Shown here one piece after another: positions 12,653 to 25,200 of a DNA stretch of 64,000 bases. The stretch's first letter is position 1, and each line of letters starts with the position of its first letter. This stretch comes from Toxoplasma gondii ME49 (taxonomy: Eukaryota > Apicomplexa > Conoidasida > Eucoccidiorida > Sarcocystidae), in the NCBI RefSeq assembly GCF_000006565.2, contig NC_031469.1, forward strand, positions 1,818,583 to 1,882,582, given 5' to 3'. Under the pieces are notes generated by a model. The model did not search any database. It saw only the letters and a list, made by a program, of their open reading frames with translations, and had not been told where the DNA came from. Both the position numbers and the translations under genes were made by a program.

Positions 12653-15600
12653 CTATCTCCTCTTGGGAGGCATGCGCATTTGCGGGCCTCCGCGTTTGTC
12701 GTTTGGGGTCGGCTGCTTGATTGTTTCATCGATAGAAAGAAGAATGCAAGTCGCCTCTGTGGCGGCAGCGAGGGCGTTCTCCTTGACTAGAGCAGGCTCC
12801 CAGATGAACTCCTTCATCGCGTCGCACACACCGCCGTTCATGCAGTCGACGCCGAACCACTGCGTTTCGCCTGCAGAGAAAGAGGGATTTACAGCCACGG
12901 GAAACCCACGGAATTTTTACGAACGCAAAGACGGAGACTTCCACTACACACGCCAGGCACTACGTGAAAAGGATTTACAGACTGCCAAAACGCCGCTTCC
13001 AAATAAAGCAAATGGACGTCTGACGCACCTTTCAACACAAATTGGGAAGAGCAGAGAGTAGACAGCGAGACACGAAGTTATTTCGGCCCCACAAAAGGAA
13101 GGCGAGCAGCGAGAACTCGAGAGAGAGAGAGCGAGAGCCAAAGCGCAAGACTGTCTTCAACACAGGTGTAGATCTCGACTGCTTTCTTCACTCCCGAAAC
13201 ACAGCCTCAACCGCACAAACAACTGTGCACTCGTCTTTCTCATCGATCTGCGACTCATAACTGATGACTCCCCCTGCGGACATTAATCTAAAATCTGTAC
13301 GTCTGACATCTAGGCACAAAATGCTGTCATCCACGTTCCGCGGAACGCCGTACCCCCCCGTGACCCTCTGTCGATCACAGGCTAAACAAGTGTCGGAGTA
13401 CGCTGTTCCAACTCCCCATGCATTGCTTCTGGACCACCGCGCTATCGCATCAATAAGAAGAGTCACAGCCATGTGGAATGCCAAACTCCAACTCGGAGAC
13501 CCCCGCTCGAGGCCGACGACAGCCGAGCGGAGTCCGAACCGACTGACCGAACCACCGAGAGATTCTCTGTGACGAGGAGCAGCAGTGTTGGCCACTGTTT
13601 CTACGATTTCTCGAAGGAAGCCCAGTCGCTGGGCCTGTTAAGCGCGCGCAGGGTCTTTAGTAAATGGTCTGCTGTCAGTGACTCATAAAATGTAGCTTCT
13701 TCGTTGGACTCCACCAAAGACACTCTCAGGTGACGCGCGGTGACGGCTGCCCTCGTTCTGGGAGGATGGGGCAACATCATCAGACTTGAAGTTGGGTGTG
13801 AAGAAATCCGCGCGACTGCTCCACCTTGGAGCTCGCTCTCTCTCTCACCTTTGCCTTGTGCATGCTTGTGCCGAAGTTTATTCAGAATGTCAGTTGCGTC
13901 GTAGCCAGCGTTGGTTGCTAGCGCTCGTGGAATGCACTCGAGGGCTCGCGCAAATGCGCGAATCACAAGCTGCTGCTTTCCGGAGATCCCCTGACTCACG
14001 TCGCGGATGTACTTCGACAACTCCATCTACAAGGAAAAGGAGCAAAAGATCCATCGAAATGCTGTATCGCGCATCACGGACATGTTAGAGAAGCCCATTG
14101 CGAAAAAGGGAAAAGAGAAACGAAAACGGTCACGAGGTCTTTGCATCAACACCCCGCTCTTTAGAGTACTAGGTTTGCGCATTTCTCCGCTGGCACCACG
14201 ACAAAACAGACGACCCCCGCCTGCAAATGTCGCTCTGGATTTCCATCGTCACGTAGGCAGGCATGTGTGTCTTAGATCTGTTCAAACTCTTTGCATGCGT
14301 CACCTGCTTGAAAGAGCATGCGTCAAAAAACCTCGACTCTGTGGACCTACGAGCTGATGGTCAAACCTGGAGAGCCGCTTCGGCTGCGTCCCCCCCCCAC
14401 AGACACACCCTCGTGGTCCAGAGGGAGGAACCGCTTGCGTCCTTTCTTTCGCGGTCTTGTTCCGTCTCCTTCCTTCCCTCGACCTCCTCCTTTCCTCCGT
14501 TACCGCCCCATTGCCTTTCGCCTTTTTACCTCAATAGCTCCCGCGCCTCCCACGATGGTCTGCGTCTGCAGAGCTCGTCGGACGATCATGACCGCGTCGT
14601 TGAGAGATCTGTCGGCCTCGTCGAGGAACTGCGGGGCGCCGCCTCTCAGGACAATCGTGGCGGACTGAGTCTGAGGACAGTGCATGAACAAGTTGAATCT
14701 CTCGCCTCCGATCTGTCGCTCCTCAAACACTCCGCAGGTACCTGAGAAAACAGAAAGGACCGGAAACGCGGAGACAGTTACGAGGTGAGGCACCCGTCTA
14801 GCTTACAGCGAGCACAGGAGAGGCGCTCGAGGCTACGAAGGCGTCTCCTGAGAGGAGGCGGAGAAAGCTGAAAGCGCGACAGGAAGAACGAAGAGACGAG
14901 ACACTTTGGAACCCTTGGTGCTTCCCCCAGAACGAAAGAAGAAACTCAACAGGCTTCACGACTTCACCAAGACGCGCCAGGACACAGCTAAGTCTGCGTC
15001 AGAGGTCCAAAAACATCTCTCACTACGACGACTGTGAGAATCCACGCAGATGCAGAGACATGTGCATGTTCGTCGATAAGCGACCCAGATTCAGACGAAG
15101 GAATACATCTGCCTCCATGCTCCTGAGAAGAACGATGGGGTCTGGATGAAGAATTCCGTTTCGAGATGCCTCCGCAAGACAGGACTTTCGCACCGTTTGC
15201 CCTTGTTTTCGCTTGTGTGTCCTGAGGGAAGGAACGGAATTTTTTTTCACATTCGTCGAATTGAAAAACTCGCCCGACGTACCGAGGACATCTGGAGTGA
15301 TGCTGTTGACCGTCGTTTGAATTTTAGCTCCTATCGCGCGAGCCGTTCGCTTCATGTCTCCTTCGTCGACGCGACCCGCGCAGAAAATATCTCGGTCTGC
15401 AAAGTACTGCGTTGCCAAGTCGCCTGAAGAGAAAAACAAGGGTGTCTGTATCACATTTCTTGCCTCTGAACTGAAAACATACAATGCAGCGTTTTCCATG
15501 TTGTGTGGAGAGGATCGCTCTCGGACTCTGCTCAGCGTCTAGCCAAAACAACACTGGCAACGAGTTCGAAGATTCCAGTTAGGGAACACAGCGCGGCGAC

Positions 15601-18600
15601 ATCGACACCCATAAACGAAATCAATAAGTAAAGTCTATAGGAGAGAACGCTGTAGACTTGAGCGTCCACCATGGACAACCGCGTTTTCGAACAACATGCG
15701 TTTTCGTCTCCCGATATCACAAAAACCGCGCATCGCTCCATATACAGAAATGCACGCATGTGTAGAGGTATACAGGTCGCTTCTCTCCAAAAGAGAAAAG
15801 GGATCTGATGGATTTCAGAGAGTGGACGCTCCTCGACGAGAGTTCGCTTCCATTCTTCGGTTCCTCTTCTTCTGCCTTTCAGCTGTTTTCACAAGGGTCT
15901 GAAACAAACATGTTCCTTCTTTCAAGAGGCGTCTCCTGCATGTTCTACTGGAAAGACTTCTTCCGACATGTCAGACACGAGAGGTCCACCCAGAAGCATC
16001 GGGACTTTCGACTGACCGACGAAGTGGAACTTGGAAACGAGGCGTTTTTCGAATGTGTGACGTTTCTTTGCGACTGCTGGCGAGTGCGACGCGCGGCGCC
16101 TGTGGTTGTGTGACCTCTGTCTTTTTTTCTCGATTTTTCGCTCACCGATCGGGAGGCGAGAGAGAACGACCTGCGCTCCCGTCGCGCTGATCTTGTCGAG
16201 TTTCTCGTAGATGATGTCCCACTCGGCGTCGATGATTGCTTGGTATTCCTGGGGATAAAGAAGAAAGTGAAGTCTGAGGTATTCGACAAGGCGCGAGAGA
16301 AAAACGCAGTTCCACCCAGGAAAAAACGCATGCACACACACAGAAATGCGGGCGTTCCGTGTGACGCGTCTTTCCTGTTCGGATTCGCCGGCGTCGTCCG
16401 AAACAGAAAACGAGGAATCTTCTCCCGCCACTGGTCGACGACTGTTTTCCTACACCCAGGCAGCGCGAGAGGCAGGGAAGAAGGAAGAGTCAGTTCCTCT
16501 TTTCATTTCTCTTCCTTCTGGCTCCGAATTTCGCTCGTTTCCTCGCTTTGGAGAACAGTCGTTTTTTTCCTGTTTTCAGCGACTGTCTCCGCCTTCTTCC
16601 TTCTCGCCTTGTCTCGTTAGAGTCTTACGTCCGGGGTCTTGAGACGGACTTCAGCGTTTTCTTTCTCCGCCTTCAACTCCAGCTCCAGGTTGAGGAGAAG
16701 AATCTTTGCATTCTCGAACCTCTTCGGCTGCTGCTCGAAACCAGCGTACGAAAATGTCTTCGCAAACGCGACACCCTGCACGACAAAGCTGTCTGTGTAG
16801 GAGCCTCCCGTCACCTTTTTAACTCCAATCATTTCCTTGTCCAGGCTGTCGTCCAGCATCGATACGGCATCCACCACCATCTGAGGAAGACAGAAGGAAC
16901 AGAGAAATACACGCAGGAACTCCAGAGACCTGGGAACCGATGGGGAGAAGCTGAAAACGAGCGCGGGAGTCAAGAGAAAGAGAAGCAGCAGAGAAAGTGA
17001 GAGACAGGAGAGAAAGAGCGAAAACAGCAAGGGAGAGCACAAGACGAACGGACCGAGAGACTCCGCGAGCAACAGATGCATGCGACACTCAAGTTCAGGG
17101 GGATACATGCAGCCAAGTCCCGAAACAGGCCCACAGATATTTGTTCTTCACTCTTCACGACAGAAATGCGGAGAGTCTCACTTTGGCAAAGAAATCCTTG
17201 TGGCCAGAGACAAGCTTGGAGTTCAGCGTCGTCTGCGCGCATCTCTCCAGCAGAACTCGCTTTTCACTGCCGAGGAGAAAATAGAAAGAACCGAAAAAAC
17301 GTAAAAGAACAATGAAACACACATGCTCGCATTTCAGTCCAAAGGCCGTGACTACGGGAAAAGAGAAAAGCCACAGGAAACGGCCCGACGTCTCGAGAAC
17401 CAACGCGGAACCGTTACAACGACGCTTTGCATGCAGATGCGTTTGTTCGTACCACTGAATTTCAACAGTTATATTCAAGACTCCAGCACCAATTCTGTAC
17501 AGACGTCCAGCATTCATACATGACTCTTTCGACCGCTCGAGGCGTTCAAAAAATATACATGCAGAGGAATGCTATTTATATATCTCCTACGCATCGTCGA
17601 ATAAAGATAAAAACAGCGACTCTTCAAACGTCTGCACTGCACATCTCAATGCACACACTGACAAAGGAAAATACACGTACACATCCACTACAGATGTACA
17701 TCTCTACCTATCTATCTATCAATATATCTATCTGTCATTGTATTTCCTTGTCTGCGGCAAAACGTCTCTGCATGCGGTTGGAAAGCGTACTGCGGAGGGG
17801 TGCTGGAGAGGTCGACCTTGAGCTCGCGGATCTTCTCGATGGCCTGAAAGAAGCAAGAAAAAAGGAAACCGTTCGCGCGAGGGTCAGGAAGAGGCTCCGC
17901 GACTCGTGACATGGTGACAAGCAAAGCCCCCACAAAAAGAGGAAAAAAACCACGGACGTCCTTTCGAATCTACGCAGCCAAACATATGTGAATGGAAGGT
18001 TCACAGGCAAACCGCTGCTGCTGCGCATGTCTTGCGGAGAGATCCATCGCTGCCGCACAGAGACCAAGACGTAGGTCTTCGTTTCGTCTTCGTCTCTGTG
18101 CGGCAGCGAAGAAGCACTGCATGCGAACGGCCGTTTCTGTCTAAGACCGCTCAGGCGGAGCTCTGAGCGTACCCCCGGCCTTGAAAGCCGTCGTCTTTTC
18201 GACAGGTTCACCAGTTGCACTCTCACCAGCTGGCAGGCGGTGCGGTAGCCGTTGATGAGGATCTGCGGTGCCATCCCGCCTTCGATGAAAGTCTTCGCAG
18301 ACTCGAGGAACTCGCCGGCGAGGAGCACCACGGAAGTAGTTCCGTCTCCAACTTCGTCGTCCTGCGCCTTCGCGATATCAACGAGAAGCGCCGCAGCCGG
18401 ATGCACAACATTCAGCAGCGAGACGACCGTCGCGCCGTCGTTGCTGATGGTGACGCCGTTCTCGGAATGAATCAGCTTGTCCATGCCGCGTGGACCTGCG
18501 CAAAAAATCGACGAGCGTCGCCAGAATCCGGAAAACTCCCGGAAAAGTCTCTCTCTGGACCAGGAAAGGAGAAAACGCGACTCTGCGGGAAACGCTCTCG

Positions 18601-19069
18601 CGGAAAAGCCTTCGCAGGAAACAGAGGCGACCCTCGAAGAGGAAGTCGAAACCTCGTTGCTGTCGATGCGGTGGACGTCCACTGCACTGTCGAGGAAAGA
18701 GCGTTGGAGGCGACGGACGCGAGAAAATCGAGGATCAAGCGAACAAGCACAGCATCCACTTCGAACAAGAAGATACACGCGCATGTCCCCTTCCATGGAG
18801 GCAAATCTGCCAACTGAAAGGCGGTGCAATTCTCACTTTTTCCTGGGCTCGGAGAGCTCCACCGGAAACAGAAGAAATTGCAACCGGAAAACAACTTTGG
18901 AAGTCTACTCTGCCACCCTTCTCTGTGTGTGAACGTGTGCACATGTTCACTCATTTCATATATTATATAATATATATATATATATATATATTATATATTA
19001 TATTATATTATATATTATATTATAGATATATGTATATTTATATAAACTTATATATACTTATATAATCAC

Positions 19070-19102
<33 letters not shown>

Positions 19103-20211
19103 TTATATATTTACGTATCTGTTTATTTATATTTGGGTGAGAGTGAGGCGTCGAAGACACCTGCGTCGACGTGGAGTGCATGTGAAAGGGTGGAGGAAGC
19201 GCGGAAGAGGCTGCGAAGGCGCTTCGACTTTTTCTCACCCAGAGTGGAACGCACGATGTCGGCGATGACCTGGCAGGCGTTGATGTTGCTGATGATCTGC
19301 CCGCGGCCTTGGGAGGTATCAACTCCATCCTTCAAGAGGATGATAGGAGCATTCTGAAAACAGAAAAAGAGAGGAAGCAAGAGCCGTCGGCGAACAGACA
19401 GACGCACCAGAGCGCCTTGGAGTGTCTGGACACTGGTGGACGCAGCCGCAGGAGACGCACTCGAAACAGGACGACAGGAAGAGAGAAGAGGGAGCGAGAG
19501 GAAGGCGAGAGACGAAAGAAAGAGAGGAGACAGGATCAGCAGAGAGAACAGGGAGAGTGGAGGAGAGGAGGAGAAGTCCAAAGGCGAAGGAACCGACAAA
19601 AGACGAGGGTCGGCACCGCGTCGCCTGGAGGAGAGAGGAAGGCGTGCAAGAGGGCAGGGAGGAAGTGAAAGAGTCGACAGACAGGAGACAAAAGGTTCAG
19701 TTGCAGAACAGCGGAGACTCGACAAGAAACGCGGCGACGCTGAGGACCCCGCAGAAGAGCAGAAAACGAGCAGAAAACGACCGAGGAGAATGTCCGAGGA
19801 GACAGGCGACAAGAGGAAGAAGCGCGTTCGAGAAGGTGAGGAACAGCCAGCATGCCAAGTTGTCGATGGAGACCGGCGGTGCACAACCGCACTGGTCGAT
19901 CATCTGAAACAAGGTCACAACTGGCTTCTCGGTGCTCTATGGTTACGGAACCGAGGAGACAGGCGTTTGCGTTCGCGCGAGAGAACTGGACGGAGACCGC
20001 GAAAGGTCCAGGACAGGAAAGGAGAGGAAAGGCGAGAGAGGAGCAATACGAGACACCAGAGAGAAGAGCCAGGACGCGAGGAGAGGAAGAGAGCGACTTA
20101 TAAGGAGCAGAGAACAGGGACAGAGACAGGGGAGGAGAGCGAGTGCAGAGCGGTTGGGAGACGACGGTCGAAGAAACGATCAAGACAACGGCGTACCAAA
20201 AGATGACTCAT
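12653..20211 (-). CDS. CCT7: T-complex protein 1 subunit eta (CCT7), cytosolic TRiC/CCT chaperonin
   Basis: This is one of eight paralogous subunits of the ATP-driven double-ring chaperonin that folds actin, tubulin and other cytosolic proteins. Exons in transcription order are 20211-20197, 19353-19239, 18495-18227, 17843-17791, 17266-17182, 16880-16629, 16248-16146, 15423-15283, 14741-14530, 14026-13849 and 12870-12653. All join in phase, giving 1641 nt or 546 aa, the usual subunit length. The initiator exon encodes only Met-Ser-His-Leu-Leu and runs directly into the eta start [16 protein letters not shown]. Group II chaperonin motifs are visible: RGMDKLI (about residue 46), NDGAT (62-66) and the nucleotide-binding GDGTTSV (93-99). 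The region of the GGGAIE motif reads GGAGAIEMELSKY. Eta-type sequence continues through the apical domain (IGGERFN) to FGVD and SIDETIKQP. The tail is short and basic (MRMPPKRR) instead of the Gly/Arg tail of animal CCT7. The eta assignment rests on remembered family sequence. It is divergent from FNTA and convergent with gene 1. Confidence 0.95.
18955..19130. repeat. (TA)n microsatellite in CCT7 intron 2
   Basis: Long TATATA and TTATATA runs lie in the intron between the exons at 19353-19239 and 18495-18227. The tract is strongly self-complementary and could fold into a hairpin in the pre-mRNA. No coding use was seen. Confidence 0.9.
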
Positions 20212-20571
20212 CTTTCTCGCGGTGTAGAGGAGCAGCAGAACTCGGAGAGAAAGCGCAGGGTCGAGCGGCGGGAGAGAAGAAGAGACATGGAGGAATCGGA
20301 AGAGGAGGCGCGAAGACGGTGAGTCCCTGGAGCGCGCAGCGAGAGAAGCATCCAAAAAAGAGGGGAGAAGTTGCCGAGAAGAAGCAGGGCGTCGAGACGC
20401 CGAACTCCGTGTGTGCCTCGGCAGCGTCGAAGGAGGAAAGCAGCCGAAACGATAGGTCGAGAAAACAGCTGAAACGCTTCAGGCGATTTGCACTGCTTGT
20501 GCACACACACGCGCGCGCTCCGCCGGAGTCGGTCGACCCAGAGACTGGCTAGACAGACGAGGACACCTCAC

Positions 20572-20630
20572 GCGACAGACAGACAGACAGAAAGAGAGAC
20601 AGAGAGAGAGAGACAGAGAGAGAGAGGGTA
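20572..20630. repeat. GACA/GAGA simple repeat
   Basis: Several GACA steps are followed by GA-rich repeats with interspersed CA. The tract lies upstream of CCT7 in the divergent promoter region. Mirror-symmetric purine tracts can adopt unusual structure, but no function is shown here. Confidence 0.75.
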
Positions 20631-21739
20631 CGAGGGAGAAGACGCGTTTCGGCGAAAGAGAGAAGATGCGTCGTTTTCTGCTTGGACAGATACACCCGTC
20701 TTCCCCCCTCCCAGTTTTTCACTGCTGCCTCTCTCACTTTATACACGCGTGCACTACGCCCGCCGCGCGCGCCGTCCACGAACCACCGTCTCCCCTCACC
20801 CTCTTCTTTTCGTGATTCCCCTTTTCGGGAGCAAACTGCATGCAGCAGGGCAACGGCTGCGAGTCCGCTGGCTCGACGCGCTCGGCTGTCGCGACGACCG
20901 CGCTCGCAGACCTTTCGGGGAGTTCTCGAAAAAACGCGAGTTCTCCTCACGGAGTTCCTCTTGTTCTCCTGGAGACACACCGCTCGGAGCGGCTGCGGCG
21001 GCCGCTGCATGCACAGGAAGAAGCAACTCTCGACGAAGCGAGAGACAGAGGCGCAAACAGGCGCGGTTCGCGCATGTCGGAGTCGACGAAAAAACGCGTT
21101 CGCTGCTCGCGGGAGAGACAGGAAGAACGAGGAACGAGGAACAGATGAAGATGGCCAAGACAAATTTGTGAGTCACCCGAGACAGACGGACGAGGTCACG
21201 GCGAGTGTTGGGGGCAGCATCGCCTGGGCCGTCCTGTTTTTTCTCTCTGGCCAGTCCAGATGAGTCTCGACGCCTTTGATCGCTTGTCGTTCTTCTTTGT
21301 TTGACAACTGCTTTGCGATCCGCTCTCTTCACTTCACCATTTGCTTTCCCGCTTGCGTTTGCGCTGTTCTCTGTCCAGTCGTGTCTGTCGAGCGGCAAAG
21401 AATAAAAAAACCGGATTTCTGCGTTGTTTCCGTTTCTGCGGCTTGTCCTGGCTTCCTTCTTCTGCCTGACACCGGCTCGTCCTCCTTTCCTCTTCTGTTG
21501 TTCTCTCTTTCTCGCTCTCGCGCGCTCTTTGCTCCCTTTTTTCGACGTTCTTCTCCCCCCTAGTCTGCGGCGCGACGCGAGCGTGCAAAGTTCCGAGAGA
21601 AACGAGAGGGAGAGAATTTAGGAGGAACCTGCAGCAGTCAACAGACAGGCTGAGGAGAGTCCAGGCGACCTCAGCGCAGGAAGAAGGCGGAGACTCTGTG
21701 CGCAGGAAATGGTTTGATCAACCTCGGCGTTCCTCCAGT

Positions 21740-21910
21740 TTAACCGCTGCTGCCCGGACGCCTGGTTGCTGCGGTAAAAGGCGCAAACAGCAGTTTCTCT
21801 TCGTCTTGCGACAGCGCAATGAGGCTCTGGAGCAAGTTGTCGGAGGCGAGGACGAACGGCAGAGGCGCCGCGCGTAGCTCGACCAAGCCTGGCGAGGAGG
21901 TCGCCGCCAT
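21740..21910 (-). CDS. Possible small open reading frame, 56 aa, unidentified
   Basis: This minus-strand frame starts with an ATG in good context (AGGAAATGG) and ends at TAA. It contains an amphipathic hydrophobic stretch (ASDNLLQSLIALSQDEEKLL) and looks more protein-like than neighbouring frames. It could be a stand-alone peptide, a first exon (a weak GT donor sits at its end), or chance. It lies between CCT7 and FNTA and matches no family I know. Confidence 0.2.
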   Translation of the reverse strand: MAATSSPGLVELRAAPLPFVLASDNLLQSLIALSQDEEKLLFAPFTAATRRPGSSG

Positions 21911-22272
21911 TTCCTGTCGTCCTGAGGGTGAGAGACTGCACATGCGCAGCAGAAAGAAGAGGCTGGAGAAGAAAACCACACGCTGATGAGAGCGAAGAAC
22001 AGTCTCTTGAGGACGAACTTTCTTCCTTCGGTGTGACGACTGAAGGAAGAAGACGCCGGAGTAGACGAATCGACGCAAAGGAGAGAGAGAGAGACACTGA
22101 ACGATAGCAAGACATGTGCCGTGGAGTTCCTGGTCAAATTTCTTCTTCTCAAATTTTTGTGATTCTTCCTTCGTCGAACTGCGACTTCTCGTGCTCGGCT
22201 TGTTTCTGCCGCAGCTGCTCCGAAGACTCTCCTGTCCAGTGCGTTTCTCCTTCTTTTGTTCTCTTCTGCCAG

Positions 22273-25200
22273 ACAGAAAACGCTTCGACGAACTGCATGC
22301 GCTCTACCAGTCGGGTGTACATACACTCGACCCCGGCCTTCTGGAGGAAACGGCCGAGGCACTGGATGTGAACAGCGGCAGCTACACTGTCTGGATGCTC
22401 AGAAGACGCGTCCTCACACAGTTTCCGTCACTCCTCAATTTCGACGAACTGGGTGAGGCAGAACCGGGGACTGTTGCGTGCATTGCGCCTTTGACGTCCT
22501 TGCACAGAGATCGAAAGAACGAGACGAACCTCTCGTCTTCTTGTTCGCTGTGCCTTTCCTTCTCTGAGGATCTCCTCCCTCGCGCACTGTTCCTCTCTCT
22601 CTTTCCTGTCGTTCGACTCGTTCTCGCAGAGAGAGATCCGGTTTCGTGGAGCTTTGCGTTCTCTTCTCCGTCTCGGTTCAGTTCTGCTGTCTGGCATTAT
22701 TGAGGGGACTGCTTTTTTCTGTGCAACGCATGCGCATGCGTACCGTTCGGCGAGAGGCGTCGTTTCTGAAGCCGTTTCTGTCTCGGCCTGGAACGAGAGT
22801 CTGTAGCGTTTCAGGAGTGACGGATCGTGTGGGTCCGATCCGACAGTGTCTTTGCCTGTCTAGAGACATGCGCATGCGGCTCCTGTACTTCGCTGGCGAC
22901 TCAGCTGTTGCCCGCGCGTCGATGCGCGTCGTCCAAGTCTCCTCGTGAACGTCAGTGTCCTCGCGGATGAGTCGCTCTGTGAAGTTGGAGACATGCTTCC
23001 TGGGTGAGCATGTCTGCATGCGCAGCTCAGTCCGGTTTGCCTTGGACGCTTCAGCCTTTGCGTCGAAGCTGCCCGATCGGTCTGTCTACTCTGCGAGGTC
23101 GTTTTTGTGTCTGCGCGGAACGCCTCCGTCTCTCTGCAGTCGAGCGAAATTGGCGCGTTTTCTTTTTCTCCAGAGTTCGTGAGAGACTGGACGCGAGCGA
23201 GTCTGAAGAACTACCAAGCCTGGTTTCACAGGCGCTGGGTCGTCGAGCGGCTGCTCGAGTGCATGCGCGGAAACAAGACATGCGGTGGCAAGAGCGAGAC
23301 GACGGACCCCGAAGCAGAGGCGCTTCGAAGCGAGGAGGCTCTCTGTGAGGACGAACTCAAGGATGTGACGGCGATCTTGCATAAGGACGCGAAAAACATG
23401 TCTGCCTGGTCTCACCGGTGAGTGCATGCAGCGAGGGAGCCTCCGGCCGACCTCCTGGGAGCTGTCTCCGGAGCGAAGGAGGGCGTTGCCTGTCTGTGTT
23501 TTTGAGGTGGACCTCTCAATAGAGATGTCGCAAACTTCCGCGTCGACTCCTGCTTCTTATCATGGCCGGCGCACTGCCGTTCAAATGGAGTCTCGACATG
23601 GTGGACGCATGTGTGGACTGGCTGGGTAAAGAGGAGGTACTGAAGGTCTGAAACGTTGCAGCTCGAAGTCGAGATCGAGTGGAAAGAAAACTGCAAGTCC
23701 TGAGCATGCCCTTGAACGCTCGCAAATCACGAGTCTCGTTTCCGGGGAACACTGAGTCGGACGCGAGTGATCTTTCTTGCCTGTTATGCGGCGTTCAACG
23801 CACGAGCCGTCGGACCGGTGCTTCCTCGTTTCTCGAACTAATGAGCGCCACTGAAGCATCTTCGTCGAGACTCGGTTGACTTTCTCGAGACTCGAGCAGA
23901 GCTCAAGTCCATCGAACCAGTTCTAGAAACTAAAGAATCCGCTGAGACGGCAGCTCCCCCAGATCTTTCGAGATCGTAAAGCTAGAAGTTTCGAGAGTTG
24001 ACTGCATGGCGCTCAAACAAGAAGAAACGACGGACGCCCGCGGACTCCGCTCCGAGAATCTCTATCCATCTCTACCTTTGTTCTGTCTGTATCTATACAT
24101 ATGTAATTGTATACATGTGTATGCACACTCAGGTTTCTCCAGCGTCACATGCCCTGCGGTGGAAGAGGAGCGTCCGTTTGGTTCCGCTTTGCTGTGCAGT
24201 TGCCTGAATTTCTTTGAATTGTTTTAATTTTAGCTGGTGTTTTACTCGGGTGCATCAAGGCGAGTCGCGACGTGACTGAGGCATGAAGGTGGAATTCTGC
24301 TGAATTTCTTTTCTTTCTGTCGGAGGCCTTCCCCACACTGGCTTTTTCCAGGCTCGGATGTTCGTCCCCGTCTCTTTGTGTCTCTCTTCTTTCTTGTTCT
24401 GTCATGCGGCGTCTTTCGTTTTCTCTCTTTTCGTTCTTGTGGTTGTGTCTTCCGGGCGTTGTCTTCTTCTGGCCTTCTGTCCTTCTTTTCCTTTCTGCTG
24501 CCTCCTTTCTTCCTTCTGAATCTCCTTTCTTTTCCCCCTTGTTCTCGCTTTGCCGGTCTCTCTACCTTCCTGTTTTCGGCGCGCTCCTGCGTCCCCGTCG
24601 TCTCCCGTTTTGCGTTTCTGCTTCGCTCGTCTGCATCCTTTGTTTCTGCGCCTTCTGCGAGAGTTCCGTTCTCTTCACTTCCTCGCTGGATTCTGCGATC
24701 GCGCCCTCCTGCAGCGTCTGGATTCGGAGCGTCTACGCCCAGCCTCTCGACGTCGAGTTTTCCTGGAACATGCAGTGGCTTCGCGCAGATCCATTCAACA
24801 ATTCCGCGTGGATGTTCAGGCAGTTTCTGGCCAACGAGAAGGCCGAAGGGAAGAGCGAACGGGGAAAGACGAGATGTGCAGGCAGGCGTCTGCGCGAAGT
24901 CGCGGCGAGCGCCCCAGCAACCGCAGACGGAAAACAATCAGAGGACGCCTACAAGCAAGACGAAGAGGAGCAGGACATCGACCGGCGTCCGGAGACCCAG
25001 AAAACAGAGAAGACTGGAGAGAGACCTTCGGAAGAGGGGAAGAGAAGAAATCTCCGACGAAAGGCGAATGTATGGACGGAAGAAGTTAGGTAAGAATTCA
25101 CTGAACACGATCAAAAGGCCTGAGTATTGCTGCTGTCATTTGACGCTTCAAACAGTGCTGCACTTGTACCGCCTGCAGTTGCTGTTCCTTGTGTTGAGAT

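Larger units (their letters stand above)
20212..22272. promoter_or_regulatory. Divergent intergenic region between CCT7 and FNTA
   Basis: CCT7 starts leftward at 20211 and the first recognised FNTA exon starts at 22273, so this 2.1 kb should contain both promoters and the missing FNTA 5' exon(s). It shows a GACA/GAGA tract at about 20572-20630, a GC-rich block at 20.75-21.10 kb with GCATGC palindromes (for example near 20838 and 21006), and pyrimidine-rich DNA at 21.3-21.55 kb. I could not identify a defined core promoter; coccidian promoters often lack a TATA box, so none was expected. Confidence 0.5.
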
